Origin: Gammaproteobacteria bacterium
Lineage (GTDB): Bacteria > Pseudomonadota > Gammaproteobacteria > Competibacterales > Competibacteraceae
Direction of reading: 5' to 3'
Length of the DNA stretch: 64,000 nt
Assembly: GCA_024234995.1 (NCBI GenBank)
Contig: JACKNF010000007.1
Span: forward strand, 1 to 64,000
The notes beneath the pieces are model-generated. The model saw only the letters and a list, made by a program, of their open reading frames with translations. It was not told the DNA's origin and did not search any database. This document shows, one piece after another, positions 7,009 to 16,081 of the stretch; position 1 is the stretch's first letter; every line of letters begins with the position of its first letter. Made by a program: the position numbers and the translations under genes.

Positions 7009-9510
7009 TCAACCAGGCAATGGACGGCCGTAGTACCAACCCTGAGCCGCATCGCATCCCAACATCTTCAAGCACTCGGCATGAGCAGCCGTTTCGACGC
7101 CTTCCGCCATGACATTCAGGCCAAGGCTATGGCCTAAGGCAATGATCGCGCGGACGATCGCCTTGTCATTGGGATCATCCAGCATGTCGCGCACAAAGCT
7201 CTGATCCACTTTGAGTAAATGTACGGGCAGGCGCTTGAGATAGGCAAGCGAGGAATAGCCAGTACCGAAGTCGTCGATAGCGATCCGGACCCCTAGCTTT
7301 TTCAGCTCAGTGAGCAGGCATACCGCGGCTTCCGGGTCACCCATGACGAAGCTTTCGGTGATTTCCAGCTCCAGTTGACCGGGTTCGATGCTGGATTCTG
7401 CCAGCGCGGCCCGCACCGAGGCCATCAGATCACCGCGCATCAGTTGTGCCGCAGAGACGTTAACCGCCACATAGTGCGGCGCTGTGCCCGCATCAAGCCA
7501 TTTCCGCATCTGGCGGCATGCTGTTATCAACGCCCATTCGCCGAGCGGCACGATCAGGCCGGTTTCTTCCGCCAGAGGAATAAAGCGGGTGGGCGAGATC
7601 ACGCCAAGATGAGGATTACTCCAGCGCGCCAGCGCTTCGACGCCAACAACATGGCCATCAATCAAGCCGACTTGAGGCTGGTAATGCAGCTCCAATTGCT
7701 GGGTATTCAAGGCCTGGCGCAAAAGGGTCTCCAGCGATATGCGTTCCTTGACGACTTCGGCCAGTTCATTGGCGAAGAAACGGTAAGTGCCACGGCCTTC
7801 ATCCTTGGCTTGGTAGAGGGCCGTGTCTGCATTGCTTTGCAGGGTCTGGATATCCTGGCCGTCGATGGGATAGATGGCAATGCCGAGGCTGGCCCCAATA
7901 TAAAAGGTATTACCGTCTATTTCGAAAGGTTCGCTAATGGCGGCAATCAATCGCTGTGCGACGATGGCCGCTTCCTGTATATCATCCAAGCGGTCCAGGA
8001 TAATGTTGAATTCGTCGCCACTGATGCGGGCAACCAGATCAATGTCACGCAATACACTCTTGATGCGCAAAGCCACCTTCACCAAAAGGCGGTCGCCCAC
8101 CGAGTGGCCCAAGCTGTCATTGATAATCTTAAAACGGTCAAGATCTATGAACAGCAGAGCAATCTGATCATGTTCCCGGCTGGCCCGTTGCATGGAAAGA
8201 TGTAATAGCTCATGGAACAATTGCCGGTTGGGCAGACCGGTGAGCGAATCATGATACACCAGAACATCCAGTTGCTCCTGAGCGCTTTTGATGCTGCTGA
8301 TATCAGTGAACACCCCCAGATAGTTAACGGTCTTGCCTTGAGGGTCATGCACCATGCTGATGCTGAGCAATTCGGGATACACGGAGCCATCCTTCCGCCG
8401 GTTCCAGATTTCACCCTGCCAGCGGCTGGTTGTCTGGAGTATGGTCCAGAGCGCCGTATAGAACTCGCGATGGTGGCGGCCGGACCGGAGTAAGCGCGGA
8501 TTTTTCCCCAATACTTCCTCCTCGCAGTAGCCGGTGATCCGGGTAAAAGCAGCGTTGACCGCGACGATACGAATATCTGCATCGGTGATCATCATGCCTT
8601 CGTTGCTGTGCTGGAATGCGGCTGCCGTCAAGCGCAAGTGCTCTTCATCCGCTTTGCGTTGGCTGATATCAACCGCCACGCCGCACATGCGCACCGGTGC
8701 TCCGCTGCCGTCATAGAAAAAGCGCCCCCGGCCGGCGACCCAATGGATGGAATCATCCGGCCAGACCACCCGGAACTCGTGTTGAAAGTCGAGGCGCTGC
8801 GTACGTGCCGCTTCGATCTTATGCTCGATGACCTGGAGGTCGTCTGGATGCACATGGCGCTGGAATGTCTCATAGCGGCCATCGAATTGCTCTGGCTTTA
8901 ACCCGAATATCCGGGCATGGGCATCGTTCCAGATAATGCGCTCGCCGGACAGATCCCAATCCCAAATGCTAGCATCCGCCGCTTCCAGCGCGAGTGTCAG
9001 GCGTTCCTGGATCAGACGTATGCACCGCGATACAGCTTCCAGCTGGGCCATTTTCTGTTCCAGCTTGTGGATCAGGATAGCGTTGTATTCCTTGAGCATG
9101 GCCGCTTCGTCAACCGGCTGGGCAGGCTGTTCTGCGAGGGTAGCGCGAGTCAGTTGACTGCGGATGATTGCAAGAAAATCATCCGATTCTATGGGCTTGA
9201 CGACAAACGCATCTGCGCCCAGGTTTAGGGCAAACGCTTCAGTTTTCGGGTCAGCATAGGTGGCCGTGTAAAACACAAAAGGGATTTTCCTAAGCTGGGC
9301 ATCGGTCTTCCATTCGCGGCAAAGCTGAAAGCCGTCCATGACCGGCATGAGGATATCGGTGACGATAAGATCGGGCGGCGCGCGGCGGGCCCTGTGCAAC
9401 GCATCGGCACCGTCATTGGCTGCATCCACCTGGTAGCCGTGGAACTCTAACAAGGCACGCAGCAAGCAACGATTTTCTTCGAGATCGTCAACGATCAATA
9501 TCCGGGTCAT
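7009..9510 (-). CDS. Response regulator with REC-PAS-PAS-GGDEF-EAL architecture (cyclic di-GMP turnover)
   Basis: An 833-residue cytosolic protein. The receiver domain (1-120) has D8-D9 and phospho-site D52 (IVTDILMP). Two PAS/PAC domains follow (about 170-290 and 300-420). The GGDEF domain (about 425-590) has the active loop SGDEF and an upstream RDID inhibitory site five residues before it. The EAL domain (about 600-833) has GVEALARW and the loop DDFGTGYSSL. Both half-reactions look possible, so direction cannot be predicted. The start ATG overlaps the stop of the 53-residue gene at 9507-9668 (ATGA), implying translational coupling. No histidine kinase is adjacent. Confidence 0.93.
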   Translation of the reverse strand: MTRILIVDDLEENRCLLRALLEFHGYQVDAANDGADALHRARRAPPDLIVTDILMPVMDGFQLCREWKTDAQLRKIPFVFYTATYADPKTEAFALNLGADAFVVKPIESDDFLAIIRSQLTRATLAEQPAQPVDEAAMLKEYNAILIHKLEQKMAQLEAVSRCIRLIQERLTLALEAADASIWDWDLSGERIIWNDAHARIFGLKPEQFDGRYETFQRHVHPDDLQVIEHKIEAARTQRLDFQHEFRVVWPDDSIHWVAGRGRFFYDGSGAPVRMCGVAVDISQRKADEEHLRLTAAAFQHSNEGMMITDADIRIVAVNAAFTRITGYCEEEVLGKNPRLLRSGRHHREFYTALWTILQTTSRWQGEIWNRRKDGSVYPELLSISMVHDPQGKTVNYLGVFTDISSIKSAQEQLDVLVYHDSLTGLPNRQLFHELLHLSMQRASREHDQIALLFIDLDRFKIINDSLGHSVGDRLLVKVALRIKSVLRDIDLVARISGDEFNIILDRLDDIQEAAIVAQRLIAAISEPFEIDGNTFYIGASLGIAIYPIDGQDIQTLQSNADTALYQAKDEGRGTYRFFANELAEVVKERISLETLLRQALNTQQLELHYQPQVGLIDGHVVGVEALARWSNPHLGVISPTRFIPLAEETGLIVPLGEWALITACRQMRKWLDAGTAPHYVAVNVSAAQLMRGDLMASVRAALAESSIEPGQLELEITESFVMGDPEAAVCLLTELKKLGVRIAIDDFGTGYSSLAYLKRLPVHLLKVDQSFVRDMLDDPNDKAIVRAIIALGHSLGLNVMAEGVETAAHAECLKMLGCDAAQGWYYGRPLPG

Positions 9511-9668
9511 GGTGCATCATCCAATGCCAGCACCTCCTGCGTGTGCCGCATCCAATCCGTTTTGCTGCTCCGCCGATAATGACTACGCCAGGAGATAGCA
9601 CCGGTCGCCAGAATCAACAAGGCAACGCTGAAGCGAGCGATCGTTTTGCTTTCCAAGATGAAATCCAT
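9507..9668 (-). CDS. Small membrane protein resembling the start of a CHASE3 sensor, coupled to the GGDEF/EAL gene
   Basis: A 53-residue frame beginning at the ATG 9666-9668 with a strong ribosome site (GGAGG five bases upstream). It ends with a TGA that overlaps the next ATG. It has one hydrophobic helix (ARFSVALLILATGAISW, about 11-27), then a basic stretch and WMRHTQEVLALDD. That order is how CHASE3 sensor proteins begin: TM1, then a 'W..HT.eVl..l' helix. Here it stops before the rest of the CHASE3 domain and the second TM. It could be a decayed sensor whose start signals now serve the regulator, or a working membrane microprotein. The intact SD sequence and exact overlap favour translation; function is unknown. 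Confidence 0.6.
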   Translation of the reverse strand: MDFILESKTIARFSVALLILATGAISWRSHYRRSSKTDWMRHTQEVLALDDAP

Positions 9669-9851
9669 GCAACCTCCAGCACCTGATCTCCAAACGTTAT
9701 TTTAGTATCAGACAATTTTCATAAGATTTTATAGCAAGATCAAATATGGCACTCCAATTGAATCGAAGCTTCTAGCATCAATGCGCTCATACGCGGATTT
9801 TGCTTTTATAGAAATAAATAAATAAATAAAAACAAAATATTATTTTTTATT

Positions 9852-9870
9852 TGAGAATAATTATCATTTA
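9852..9870 (+). promoter_or_regulatory. Fur box upstream of the iron operon
   Basis: TGAGAATAATTATCATTTA matches the ferric uptake regulator consensus (GATAATGATAATCATTATC and its half-site array) well. It lies in an A+T-rich promoter region about 115 bases before the ferritin-like gene. The downstream genes are for iron uptake and storage, so iron-responsive repression is the natural reading. A TAAA-type short tandem tract lies just upstream at about 9811-9830. Confidence 0.7.
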
Positions 9871-9984
9871 TAATATGATAGTTCCAACAGGTGGAGATAC
9901 CGACAATGTTGCCACACACCACCGGTGTGGCTTCCTTGCGCAGCGAGCCGTAAGCATCCTTGTTTCTTGCAACAAAAGGGCAGC

Positions 9985-10455
9985 ATGAACATGACTCAAA
10001 CACTCGATAAGAATGTCGCGATTCAGGTATTAAACCGGATTCTCGAACTGGAACTGGCAGGCGTGGTGCGTTACACCCACTACGCCTTGATGGTGTACGG
10101 CTACAACCGCATCCCCATCGTCGGGTGGCTCAACGCACAGGCGGATGAAAGTCTGTTGCATGCCCGCCAAGCGGGTGAACTCATCACCAGTCTGGGTGGC
10201 CATCCCTCGCTGGGCATTGGCCCGCTGCTGGAAACATACCGGCACGACATCGGCGATATCTTGCGGGAATCACTGGCGCATGAAGGCGAGGCACTCCAAG
10301 CCTATTACGACCTGCTCAATTGCGCACAGGATCATGACGTGCGTCTGGAAGAATATGCCCGGACAATGATTGCTGAGGAACAAACCCATCTGGATGAAGT
10401 GGATAAGATGCTGCGGGCGCCAGGCCAAACCCGGGCGGCTACGGAGGATGCCTAA
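9985..10455 (+). CDS. Bacterioferritin-like diiron protein
   Basis: About 156 residues of four-helix ferritin-like fold. Candidate iron ligands occur in the expected spacing: E in LELELAGVVRYTHYA, the ADESLLHAR segment (E and H), E in LAHEGEALQAYYDLL and the final AEEQTHLDEV (ExxH). This is bacterioferritin-like rather than Dps. The frame is open from 9925, but the ATG at 9985 (or 9991) begins the family homology and follows AAAAGGGCAGC. It is first in an operon with feoA (start abutting its stop) and feoB, behind a Fur box. Likely role: storing or buffering incoming Fe2+. Confidence 0.85.
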   Translation: MNMTQTLDKNVAIQVLNRILELELAGVVRYTHYALMVYGYNRIPIVGWLNAQADESLLHARQAGELITSLGGHPSLGIGPLLETYRHDIGDILRESLAHEGEALQAYYDLLNCAQDHDVRLEEYARTMIAEEQTHLDEVDKMLRAPGQTRAATEDA

Positions 10456-10815
10456 ATGAATTCATACAATGAACAAAAACACCGATTTGATCCCAGCCAG
10501 CCAGGAAGCTTGGGTTTAACGCAACCGTTAGGGCAGATGCAGCGAGGCAGTACCGGCCGCATCCTGGCCGTGAGCGGCAGCGTCGGCGACCGCAATATCG
10601 AGCGTGGCCTGCTGGAAATGGGCTTTGTAGAGGGTGCCTGTATCGAGGTGTTGCATCACGGTTTTCTGGGGCAAGATCCGTTGGCGGTGCGCATCAATCA
10701 AGCCATGACAATTGCCTTGCGCCGTTGTGAGGCCAACGCTGTGCTAGTTGGGCCGCTCCACGATGCGGCAGTAGACACCAAACCGGGGATGACCCTGGAG
10801 TATGCATCATCATGA
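10456..10815 (+). CDS. feoA: Ferrous iron transport protein A
   Basis: A 119-residue cytosolic protein with an SH3-like FeoA domain (about 25-105): RGSTGRILAVSG, ERGLLEMGFVEGACIEV and DPLAVRINQAMTIALRR are characteristic. FeoA supports FeoB-mediated Fe2+ uptake. The ATG directly follows the TAA of the ferritin-like gene, and the stop overlaps the feoB start by four bases (ATGA). About 20 extra N-terminal residues precede the domain; their role is unknown. Confidence 0.92.
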   Translation: MNSYNEQKHRFDPSQPGSLGLTQPLGQMQRGSTGRILAVSGSVGDRNIERGLLEMGFVEGACIEVLHHGFLGQDPLAVRINQAMTIALRRCEANAVLVGPLHDAAVDTKPGMTLEYASS

Positions 10816-12716
10816 CCACGACGACGTTGCCACTTGGTGAGGTCCGGCAGGCATGCATCGCGCTGGTCGGCCCGCCCAACTGCGGCAAAACCACCCTTTT
10901 CAACACGCTGACCGGCGGGCGGCAAAAAACCGCTAACTATCCGGGGGTGACCGTTGAGCGGAAAAGCGGCCGGCTGCGGACACCTGTTGGCCATACGGTC
11001 GAACTCCTCGACCTGCCCGGCAGCTATAGCCTGCGCGCACGCAGTCCCGACGAAGCCATCACCCGTGATGTCGTGCTGGGCCGGCAGACACGGGAAGCAC
11101 TGCCAGACGCCGTAGTCTGTGTGACCGATGCCACGAATCTAGGCCAGCATCTGCGGCTGTTGCTGGAATTGCGCCAATTGGGCCGGCCGTTGATTCTGGC
11201 GCTCAATATGATGGACATCGCCCAGAAGCGTGGTTGCCAAATCAGCATTGAGGCACTATCTCAGCAGTTGGGTATTCCGGTGGTGACCACCATAGCGATG
11301 CACAAAAACGGGGTGCAAGACCTGCTCGGTCAAATCGATATACTGTTGAATCAGACCCCCACTACAAGCAAAGCGGCCGCAATCGACACCTGGGAAGAAC
11401 CCTCGCCAGAAGCAATTCGCGCCTACCACCGGGAAGTGGAGCGCCTGCTGCAAGAAGCGGTTATTCAAGAAGGTGCGCCGGAGCGCTTCACCCGGCAGGT
11501 CGACCAGATTTTACTGCATCCAGTGGCAGGACTATTGATTCTGCTTGGTATTCTTTTTCTAATGTTTCAGGCGGTGTTCAGTTGGGCAGAAGCACCGATG
11601 GACTGGATTGACGGCAGCATGGCCAGCCTGCAACAGTGGCTCTCCATGCATATGGCAGACAGTCTGCTGAAGAGCTTGGTGATTGACGGCATCATTGCCG
11701 GAGTCGGCGGCGTGGTGATCTTTCTGCCACAGATCCTGATCCTGTTTCTGTTCATCCTGTTGCTGGAAGACTTTGGCTACATGGCCCGTGCTGCATTCCT
11801 GATGGATCGTCTCATGAGCGCGGTCGGGCTGAATGGGCGTGCCTTTATCCCTTTGCTGTCCAGCTTTGCCTGCGCCATTCCTGGCATCATGGCAGCGCGC
11901 ACCATTGCTCATCCGCTGGACCGGTTGACCACTATTTTGATCGCGCCGCTGATGACCTGTTCGGCGCGGTTGCCGGTGTATGTTTTGCTGATCTCAGCAT
12001 TCATTCCCAACACGGTAGTTTGGGGCGGAATCGGTTTACAGGGGCTGGTCATGTTCGGTTTGTACACAACGGGCATTGTCGGTGCGCTAACCGTGGCCGG
12101 TGTATTGCGGCTGACTTTGTTGCGCGGCAACCGGCAGCCGTTGCTCATGGAACTGCCTAGCTACAAATGGCCCAATCCCGTCAACGTGCTGCTGGGTTTG
12201 CTGGAACGTGCCCGGATTTTTATGCGGCGGATCGGCACCATCATCCTGAGTGTGATGGTCATCTTATGGTTTCTGGCAACCTTTCCTTCCCCACCGGAAG
12301 GCGCTACGGAACCGGCTATCTATTACAGCTTCGCCGGCCTGATCGGCCATGGACTGCAACCATTGCTGGCGCCCATCGGTTTTAACTGGCAAATCGCTAT
12401 TGCTCTTGTACCGGGCCTGGCGGCGCGCGAGGTAGCGGTGGCGGCGCTAGGCACCGTGTATGCGCTCAGCGGCGACGAAGGGACGGTTACAGAGGCGCTG
12501 ACCACAACGCTGGCGCATGGCTGGACTTTAGCGACGGCCTTGGCGTTACTCGCCTGGTATGTGTTCGCTCCCCAGTGCCTGGCGACCTTGGCCGCCGCCC
12601 GGCGCGAGACCAATTCCTGGCGCTGGCCAATCTTCATGTTCGTCTACCTGATGGTATTGGCGTATCTCGCCGCCTTTATCACCTACCGGGTAGCGTTGGC
12701 ATTAGGAGGGGGTTGA
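10812..12716 (+). CDS. feoB: Ferrous iron transporter B
   Basis: A 634-residue inner-membrane Fe2+ transporter. The N-terminal G domain (about 13-175) has G1 GPPNCGKTT, G3 DLPGSYSL, and G4 given by ALNMMD (NxxD-like). The membrane part has the Gate-type segments, for example GFGYMARAAFLMDRLM-like sequence at about 315-335 and LIAPLMTCSARLPVY near 375-390. The protein is shorter than E. coli FeoB, mainly in the spacer and C-terminus. It overlaps feoA by four bases and is followed after one base by the Cys-rich gene. Expected to be Fur-controlled through the site at 9852. Confidence 0.96.
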   Translation: MTTTTLPLGEVRQACIALVGPPNCGKTTLFNTLTGGRQKTANYPGVTVERKSGRLRTPVGHTVELLDLPGSYSLRARSPDEAITRDVVLGRQTREALPDAVVCVTDATNLGQHLRLLLELRQLGRPLILALNMMDIAQKRGCQISIEALSQQLGIPVVTTIAMHKNGVQDLLGQIDILLNQTPTTSKAAAIDTWEEPSPEAIRAYHREVERLLQEAVIQEGAPERFTRQVDQILLHPVAGLLILLGILFLMFQAVFSWAEAPMDWIDGSMASLQQWLSMHMADSLLKSLVIDGIIAGVGGVVIFLPQILILFLFILLLEDFGYMARAAFLMDRLMSAVGLNGRAFIPLLSSFACAIPGIMAARTIAHPLDRLTTILIAPLMTCSARLPVYVLLISAFIPNTVVWGGIGLQGLVMFGLYTTGIVGALTVAGVLRLTLLRGNRQPLLMELPSYKWPNPVNVLLGLLERARIFMRRIGTIILSVMVILWFLATFPSPPEGATEPAIYYSFAGLIGHGLQPLLAPIGFNWQIAIALVPGLAAREVAVAALGTVYALSGDEGTVTEALTTTLAHGWTLATALALLAWYVFAPQCLATLAAARRETNSWRWPIFMFVYLMVLAYLAAFITYRVALALGGG

Positions 12717-12717
12717 A

Positions 12718-12945
12718 ATGTGGCAGGATGGTTTGGCGTTGTTCATCGTGGTCATCGCCGCGCTGACTGTGCTGCGAGCCTATGGGCCGGTCAAGGTGTT
12801 CCGGTTTGGCGCCCGCCAGCGTGATGACGGTTCAATAAAAAGGCGTACAACATCGACCGGCGGATGCAACGGCTGTGCTGCGGGCGGGTCCTGTGCCAAG
12901 ACGCTCATCAGGCGCTACCCCGTTGCTATCCAGCAGCATGACTGA
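12718..12945 (+). CDS. FeoB-associated Cys-rich membrane protein
   Basis: 75 residues: one N-terminal membrane helix (LALFIVVIAALTVL), a basic stretch, then a cysteine cluster CNGCAAGGSC (about 57-66). This is the layout of the small Cys-rich proteins that follow feoB in many bacteria. It takes the place of FeoC, which is absent here. The ATG follows the feoB stop by one base, with AGGAGGGGG as ribosome site inside feoB. A metal or redox role is assumed for the family but not established. Confidence 0.8.
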   Translation: MWQDGLALFIVVIAALTVLRAYGPVKVFRFGARQRDDGSIKRRTTSTGGCNGCAAGGSCAKTLIRRYPVAIQQHD

Positions 12946-13024
12946 TTTTCCTGTCTCGCGATCACTGAGATTGCGTGACCCAATGCGTCTCTAGCGTGCA
13001 GTCAAGCTCATAGAGTAAGCGGTT

Positions 13025-13059
13025 CCGGCGTTGGGATGACGGCCTGACGCCGGTTTTTT
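13025..13059 (+). terminator. Intrinsic terminator of the feo operon
   Basis: Stem CCGGCGT (13025-13031) and ACGCCGG (13047-13053) is followed directly by six T's (13054-13059). It lies 80 bases past the last feo gene and ahead of the converging cysB gene. Confidence 0.8.
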
Positions 13060-13104
13060 CTGATTCGTAGAGATTGAATTGTTGCGAGAGCCTGCCTGGA
13101 AAAA

Positions 13105-14046
13105 CTACTTGGTATCAAAAGCGCTGGGTGGCGCATTGGCGCTGCGAACTGCCGCTTCCGATAAATCCGGATTGCACAATTCAATGAACCGATAGGCGAA
13201 GTTACGCAAATAATGACCCTTGCGAGTAGCAATCCAGGCGGTGTTTTTCTCGAACAAGCCGGTGCAATCGAGCAGCCGCAAGCCCCCATCGCGTAACGGC
13301 TGGTAGGCCATGTCAGCAATAATGCCGACGCCCAATCCCAGTTCAACATAGGTTTTAATCACATCGGCATCCAGCGCTGACAGCACGATATCAGGCACCA
13401 GCCCCGCCCGGGTAAAAGCAGCGTCCAGCTTGGAGCGCCCCGTGAACCCCTCGTGATACGTGACCAGCGGATACTCGGCAAGGATTTCCAGTGTCAGCGG
13501 CGGTGCGGCAATCAGAGAGTGAGACTCGGGGACGATCACCACATGGTGCCAATCATAAAACGGAAAGGTCGCCAGCTCGCTCACCCCTGCCAATGCCTCA
13601 GTTGCGATGCCAAGATCGACCTCACCGGCTAATAATAGGGCGGCGGTTTCGTCTGGGTTGGCCTGATGCAGCACCAGGCGCACTTTGGGAAAATCTTCCC
13701 GGAACCGGCTGATGACCGGCGGCAGCGCATAGCGCGCTTGGGTATGCGTGACCGCAATACGCAATAGACCTTGGTCGCGGTTCGCAAACTGAGCAGCGAG
13801 ATGGCGGATATTATTCGTATCGAGCAAGATGCGCTTGACGATCTCAACCAGTTCCTCGCCGGGTCCGGTTAACCCTAGCAAGCGTTTGCCGCGCCGGACG
13901 AACAGTTCGACGCCCAGCTCATCCTCCAGATCCTTGATGTGCTTGCTGACTCCCGACTGCGAAGTAAACAGCGCACTGGCGGCTTCAGTGAGGTTGAAGT
14001 GGCAACGCACCGCTTCCTGGATAATACGCAGTTGTTGAAAATTCAA
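13105..14046 (-). CDS. cysB: LysR-family regulator of sulfur assimilation, CysB-like
   Basis: 313 residues. The N-terminal HTH (MNFQQLRIIQEAVRCHFNLT, then TSQSGVSKHIKDLEDELG) and the effector domain (RIAVTHTQARYALPPVI, FPKVRLVLHQANPDE) match CysB/Cbl closely. CysB activates sulfate transport and cysteine synthesis genes when N-acetylserine accumulates. The start is a TTG whose TTGA overlaps the cysA stop, with GGAG eight bases upstream, so it is the last gene of the sulfate operon and coupled to cysA. An activator carried at the end of the operon it probably controls implies feedback. Confidence 0.92.
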   Translation of the reverse strand: MNFQQLRIIQEAVRCHFNLTEAASALFTSQSGVSKHIKDLEDELGVELFVRRGKRLLGLTGPGEELVEIVKRILLDTNNIRHLAAQFANRDQGLLRIAVTHTQARYALPPVISRFREDFPKVRLVLHQANPDETAALLLAGEVDLGIATEALAGVSELATFPFYDWHHVVIVPESHSLIAAPPLTLEILAEYPLVTYHEGFTGRSKLDAAFTRAGLVPDIVLSALDADVIKTYVELGLGVGIIADMAYQPLRDGGLRLLDCTGLFEKNTAWIATRKGHYLRNFAYRFIELCNPDLSEAAVRSANAPPSAFDTK

Positions 14047-15179
14047 ATATTTTCTCCATAACCCCCCACCATGTGCTCCACCGGCAGGTAGGGAGCCTGT
14101 TCTGCAGACTGCGAATCTGACGCAAACAGACGAATGCGTGCCGGCTTCAGGCGCACGATTTGTCCAGCGCTCAGCTTCAATACAGCGGCGCGCTCGCGCG
14201 GCAGTTCCACTTCATAATGGCAGGTCGCTTCACCCATCGCACCGGTGAGTTCAATCCGCGCCATCGCACCCAGCGCCAGCACCCGTTCCACCCGTGCTTC
14301 AATGCCAGCGCGGCTTGCGAGGTCGGTATCGATATCCAGTTCGTGAGGACGAACGAAACCCAGTGCCTCGGTGCCGGATTGAAAACCGTTCTCAGCCAGT
14401 GGCAGGTTTTCCTCACCGACTTGCAGTTGGTACCCGTTAATCCGGCCATGAAACAGGTTAACCGCGCCGAGAAAGCCATACACGAACGGGGTAGCCGGAT
14501 GTTCATAGACCTGATCGGGCGCACCCATTTGCTCGACCCGGCCACGATTCATCAACACGACCCGATCCGACACCTCCAGTGCTTCCTCCTGATCATGCGT
14601 AACGAAAATACTGGTGATATGCAAAGCGTTATGCAACTGACGCAACCAGCGCCGCAATTCCTTGCGCACCTTGGCATCCAGCGCGCCGAAGGGCTCATCG
14701 AGCAACAATACCCTTGGCTCAACCGCTAAGGCGCGGGCGAGGGCAATGCGCTGGCGTTGCCCGCCGGACAGCTGGGCAGGATAGCGATCAGCCAGGCAAT
14801 CCAATTGCACAAGGCTGAGGAGATCCTGAACCCGCCGGCGAATCTCGTCTGCGCCGGGACGCTGGCGGCGCGGCTTGACTCGCAGACCGAAAGCGACGTT
14901 ATCAAAGACGGTCATGTGGCGGAACAAAGCGTAGTGCTGGAACACGAAACCCACTTGCCGCTCACGTGCATCCGCAGTGGAGGCGTCGTGATTGTCGAGA
15001 AACACCTGCCCGCTATCCGGCGCTTCCAAGCCCGCAATAATGCGCAACAGTGTTGTTTTACCGCAGCCTGAAGGCCCCAGCAGACCCACCAATTCGCCGC
15101 TGGGAAAATCCAGCGTGACATTATCGAGTGCGACGAAGGCGCCAAAGCGCTTAACGATATTTTGCACGCGAATACTCAT
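14043..15179 (-). CDS. cysA: Sulfate/thiosulfate ABC transporter ATP-binding protein
   Basis: 378 residues. Walker A is GPSGCGKTT (about 33-41), the signature LSGGQRQRIALARAL lies near 137-151 and Walker B LLLDEPFGALDA near 157-168. A C-terminal regulatory domain from about 240 contains VRPHELDI, typical of CysA. It energises sulfate import through CysT/CysW with Sbp. It overlaps cysW by four bases upstream and cysB by TTGA downstream. Confidence 0.95.
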   Translation of the reverse strand: MSIRVQNIVKRFGAFVALDNVTLDFPSGELVGLLGPSGCGKTTLLRIIAGLEAPDSGQVFLDNHDASTADARERQVGFVFQHYALFRHMTVFDNVAFGLRVKPRRQRPGADEIRRRVQDLLSLVQLDCLADRYPAQLSGGQRQRIALARALAVEPRVLLLDEPFGALDAKVRKELRRWLRQLHNALHITSIFVTHDQEEALEVSDRVVLMNRGRVEQMGAPDQVYEHPATPFVYGFLGAVNLFHGRINGYQLQVGEENLPLAENGFQSGTEALGFVRPHELDIDTDLASRAGIEARVERVLALGAMARIELTGAMGEATCHYEVELPRERAAVLKLSAGQIVRLKPARIRLFASDSQSAEQAPYLPVEHMVGGYGENI

Positions 15180-16081
15180 TGGATGACCTCAGAAATGTTC
15201 TGACTCGTATGCATGGATTGCCGGCCCTGCCATTCCACGAAAGACTTGATAACCAATGTCAGCAAGGCCAGTAACGCCAGCAGCGAAGCAACCGCAAAGG
15301 CAGCAGCGAACTGGTATTCGTTATAAAGGATTTCCACATGCAGAGGCAGGGTATTGGTGCGCCCCCGGATGTGGCCGGACACAACAGAGACTGCGCCAAA
15401 TTCCCCCATAGCCCGGGCGTTGCACAACACCACGCCATAGATCAGTCCCCATTTGATATTCGGCAACGTGACATACCAAAAGGTCTTCCAGCCGGAAGCC
15501 CCTAACACAATAGCCGCTTCTTCTTCCTCGCGGCCCTGCGCCTGCATCAACGGAATTAATTCACGGGCGACAAACGGAAAGGTGACGAAAACAGTCGCCA
15601 GCACCAGGCCGGGCACAGCGAAGATCATTTTGATGTCATTCTCAATCAGCCACGGGCCAAACCAGCCTTGCGCACCGAAGATCAGCACGTAGATCAGGCC
15701 GGCGATGACGGGAGAGACTGAAAAAGGCAAGTCGATCAGCGTTGTCAATAGCTGCTTGCCGCGAAAATCAAATTTGGCAATCGCCCAAGCCGCGGCAAGG
15801 CCAAATATCAGATTCAGCGGCACGGCAATAGCCGCCACCAGCAGCGTCAACACCATGGCCGAACGCGCATCCGGTTCAGCGAGTGCCGCGAAATAAACTT
15901 GCCACCCCTTGCGCAAGGCTTCCGCGAACACCGTCGCCAGCGGCAACAGTAAGAACAGGCCGAAAAAGAGCAGGGCAACGGTCATCAGCGCCGCTTTCAC
16001 CCAAGCCGGTTCGCGCGTGGCAGCGTTTTTCTCAAATCGTCGCGTCTGCGTGGTCCACCGGGCGGCAACATGGGCGCTCAT
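15176..16081 (-). CDS. cysW: Sulfate ABC transporter permease CysW
   Basis: 301 residues, six predicted membrane helices. It carries the binding-protein-dependent permease loop (RELIPLMQAQGREEEEAAI followed by LGASGWKTFWYVTLP), which contacts CysA, and the family end motif NARAMGEFGAVSVVSGHIRG. It has a longer than usual hydrophilic N-terminus of about 30 residues. The start overlaps the cysT stop and the stop overlaps the cysA start, four bases each. Confidence 0.94.
   Translation of the reverse strand: MSAHVAARWTTQTRRFEKNAATREPAWVKAALMTVALLFFGLFLLLPLATVFAEALRKGWQVYFAALAEPDARSAMVLTLLVAAIAVPLNLIFGLAAAWAIAKFDFRGKQLLTTLIDLPFSVSPVIAGLIYVLIFGAQGWFGPWLIENDIKMIFAVPGLVLATVFVTFPFVARELIPLMQAQGREEEEAAIVLGASGWKTFWYVTLPNIKWGLIYGVVLCNARAMGEFGAVSVVSGHIRGRTNTLPLHVEILYNEYQFAAAFAVASLLALLALLTLVIKSFVEWQGRQSMHTSQNISEVIQ

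Noticed and set aside
9811..9830. Short TAAA-type tandem run as a possible phase-variation tract
   Set aside because: It is not within a coding frame or at a clear promoter spacer; probably A+T-rich promoter sequence.
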